Assembly: GCA_002395225.1 (NCBI GenBank)
Contig: DGWH01000082.1
Span: 1 to 21,999, forward strand
Direction: 5' to 3'
Source of the DNA: Christensenella sp. UBA4263
Lineage (GTDB): Bacteria; Bacillota; Clostridia; Christensenellales; Aristaeellaceae
Length of the DNA stretch: 21,999 nt
Shown here: piece by piece, positions 20,594 to 21,999 of the stretch
Numbering within the stretch: position 1 is the first letter of the stretch
How the letters are laid out: each line of letters opens with the position of its first letter
Made by a program: the position numbers and the translations under genes
The notes under the pieces: generated by a model
Seen by the model: only the letters and a program-made list of their open reading frames with translations
Told to the model about the DNA's origin: nothing
The model's database searches: none

Positions 20594-21865
20594 TTATCCG
20601 GTCCCTCCTGCCGTCTTACACACTTTTCTTCCGCCCAGATACCTTGCGCGGATATGCTTCGTTTCCCCCAGATAACAGAACCGCTCCAGCAGCTGAACCG
20701 GAGACAGCTTATAGAAACGGTCCGCTATTCCGCCGATGACCAGCGCATCGAACGCATAGCCAGGTTCCAGACTTCCTGTCTTTCCAAAGAGGGCACCGCC
20801 CTCTTTCGTTCCCATGTAAAAGGCTTCTTCAAACGAGATTGTTCGGTTTCCTTCCGGCTCATAAAACACTTTGTATTTGGACAGCTGCACGCTCCGGGCA
20901 ATCTGGCTGTAGATTCCCAGATTGGAAGCCCCTGCAATGTCACTCCCCAGGCCAATCCGGATGCCTTCATCTGCCAGCGCACCGGTCCGCATGATCCCGG
21001 CCAGAATATTGTTGGTGGAATCCGGACATTGTACCGCATAACCCCCATACTTTTTCATGATCCGGATATCCTCATCCTCCGGGAAGATGAAATGGGCTCC
21101 TACCACAGGCCCGTTTCCTAAAAGGCCTGCCTGCTCATAGATGCCGGTATCGCAGCCGCATTCGGGATACAGCTTCTTAGCCTGCTGTGCCTCCCACAAC
21201 GATTCCACCAGATGTGTCTGCACACCCGTCTGATATTTGTATCCCAGCGTCCCCAGGCCTTTCAGCAATTTCCACGTACAGGTAGGCGCAAACCGCGGGG
21301 TCAGGATCGGCTTTGCTGTACGGTTGCTCTGATACCGTTCCAGGAACGTTTCCGTCTCTCGCAGGGAATCCTCCGTGGTCTCGCACAGATAATCCGGGCT
21401 GTCCATATCCATGTTGACCTTGCCCACCAGTCCGTACAGTCCCATACGCTCCATCCGCTCGATCAGGTATCCGGTGGCCTCCCGGTGAATGGTTCCGAAG
21501 ATCACCGCGTGCATCGTCCCATGTTCCAGCATGTCATCTAAAAAGGCATCATACGCCGCACGGGCAAATTCCGGATCCTCAAACCGCCGCTCCAAAGGAA
21601 ACGTATACTGATGCAGCCAGTCATGAAGCAGGAGGTCCATTTGCGTTCCCCGCTGCGGATACTGCGGCGCGTGGACATGAAGATCTGAAAATGCAGGGAT
21701 AATCAGATCCTCTCCATAATCCGTCACCGGAATGTCGGCAAATTCCGGCATCTGCGGATAGATTCCCTCCACCAGACCGTGATCTACCGCGATATAGCTG
21801 TCCTCCCATACAGACAGTTCATTCCTGTTTTTGGAAGTAATGATATTCCCGTGAAATAGTTCCAT
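20594..21865 (-). CDS. guaD: Guanine deaminase (amidohydrolase family)
   Basis: 423 residues, full length for the family. Converts guanine to xanthine and ammonia in purine salvage or catabolism. Metal and active-site residues: H63 and H65 in DLHVHAPQYPQRG, the RFAPTC segment (191-196) typical of guanine deaminases, H218 and E221 (THLVES), H258 (GAHFI) and D309 (GLGSDIAGA). Cytosolic, no signal peptide. GGAGACAGAG just before the ATG supports the start. No purine-pathway neighbour is in the window; upstream 21866-21999 holds only a GGACCG/CGGTCC hairpin and no gene. Confidence 0.85.
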   Translation of the reverse strand: MELFHGNIITSKNRNELSVWEDSYIAVDHGLVEGIYPQMPEFADIPVTDYGEDLIIPAFSDLHVHAPQYPQRGTQMDLLLHDWLHQYTFPLERRFEDPEFARAAYDAFLDDMLEHGTMHAVIFGTIHREATGYLIERMERMGLYGLVGKVNMDMDSPDYLCETTEDSLRETETFLERYQSNRTAKPILTPRFAPTCTWKLLKGLGTLGYKYQTGVQTHLVESLWEAQQAKKLYPECGCDTGIYEQAGLLGNGPVVGAHFIFPEDEDIRIMKKYGGYAVQCPDSTNNILAGIMRTGALADEGIRIGLGSDIAGASNLGIYSQIARSVQLSKYKVFYEPEGNRTISFEEAFYMGTKEGGALFGKTGSLEPGYAFDALVIGGIADRFYKLSPVQLLERFCYLGETKHIRARYLGGRKVCKTAGGTG

Positions 21866-21999
21866 CTCTGTCTCCGTATCAGGGTCTCAATGTCGTTTTT
21901 GCCCGGGCGGCTGCGCAGGACCGGTTCGGCTGACGGTCCTAATGCAGGGCCATTTCTGTACAGGCAAGACGCGTTTTATCTGATGCCCAGATCCGGCGG

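Overview
The window reads like a piece of a moderate-GC Clostridia (Firmicutes) chromosome, probably from a gut or rumen species. The grounds are strong AGGAGG-type ribosome binding sites, TTGACA/TATAAT-like promoters, rho-independent terminators with T-tracts, an ABC-F gene behind an attenuator, several Rpn/PD-(D/E)XK genes, and secreted proteins with Pro/Thr/Lys and Ala/Glu linkers. The species cannot be named from sequence alone. No rRNA, tRNA or CRISPR array was seen.

Layout. (1) 1-2030: an ABC-F ATPase on the minus strand behind a regulated leader with a promoter, a 31-codon upstream ORF, two hairpins, and a terminator whose 3' arm is the gene's own Shine-Dalgarno. (2) 2000-2915: remnants of a mobile element, namely a zinc-ribbon fragment and the C-terminal half of a serine recombinase. 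(3) 3038-4207: an intact Rpn-type nuclease gene with its own promoter and terminator. (4) 4276-5736: a secreted HAD phosphatase with an extra C-terminal domain. (5) 5886-8011: three truncated genes in a row (AAA/PD-(D/E)XK nuclease tail, frameshifted Gfo/Idh/MocA oxidoreductase tail, frameshifted GlgX-type debranching enzyme tail). (6) 8025-10793: a second PD-(D/E)XK Rpn-like gene followed by three tandem copies of its C-terminal end, the last split by a MITE with a target duplication, then a terminator. (7) 10613-11356: non-coding, with two orphan copies of the ABC-F leader element. (8) 11357-15034: a compact operon of a 47-codon ORF, an adenylation-domain/APH-like-kinase fusion, and an MFS transporter. 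(9) 15470-18366: an HD protein, a methyltransferase tail, a membrane HD-GYP protein, an unknown frameshifted fragment and an Rpn fragment. (10) 18367-21865: a ferredoxin-type aldo/keto reductase, a secreted SH3 protein with a TTG start, and a guanine deaminase.

The most interesting system is the Rpn locus at 8025-10793. The full-length nuclease has an internal ATG behind an AAGGAGG ribosome binding site, and the downstream repeat units begin almost exactly at that ATG, each with its own GGAGG. The locus therefore looks like one nuclease gene plus a private array of its C-terminal domain. In E. coli Rpn proteins a short C-terminal product made from an internal start inhibits the long nuclease, so the array may be a multiplied set of antitoxin/modulator ORFs. 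The first Rpn gene (3133-4134) has a similar internal AAAGGAGG plus in-frame GTG. The second notable system is the ABC-F attenuator with its orphan relatives, and the third is the adenylation-kinase-MFS operon.
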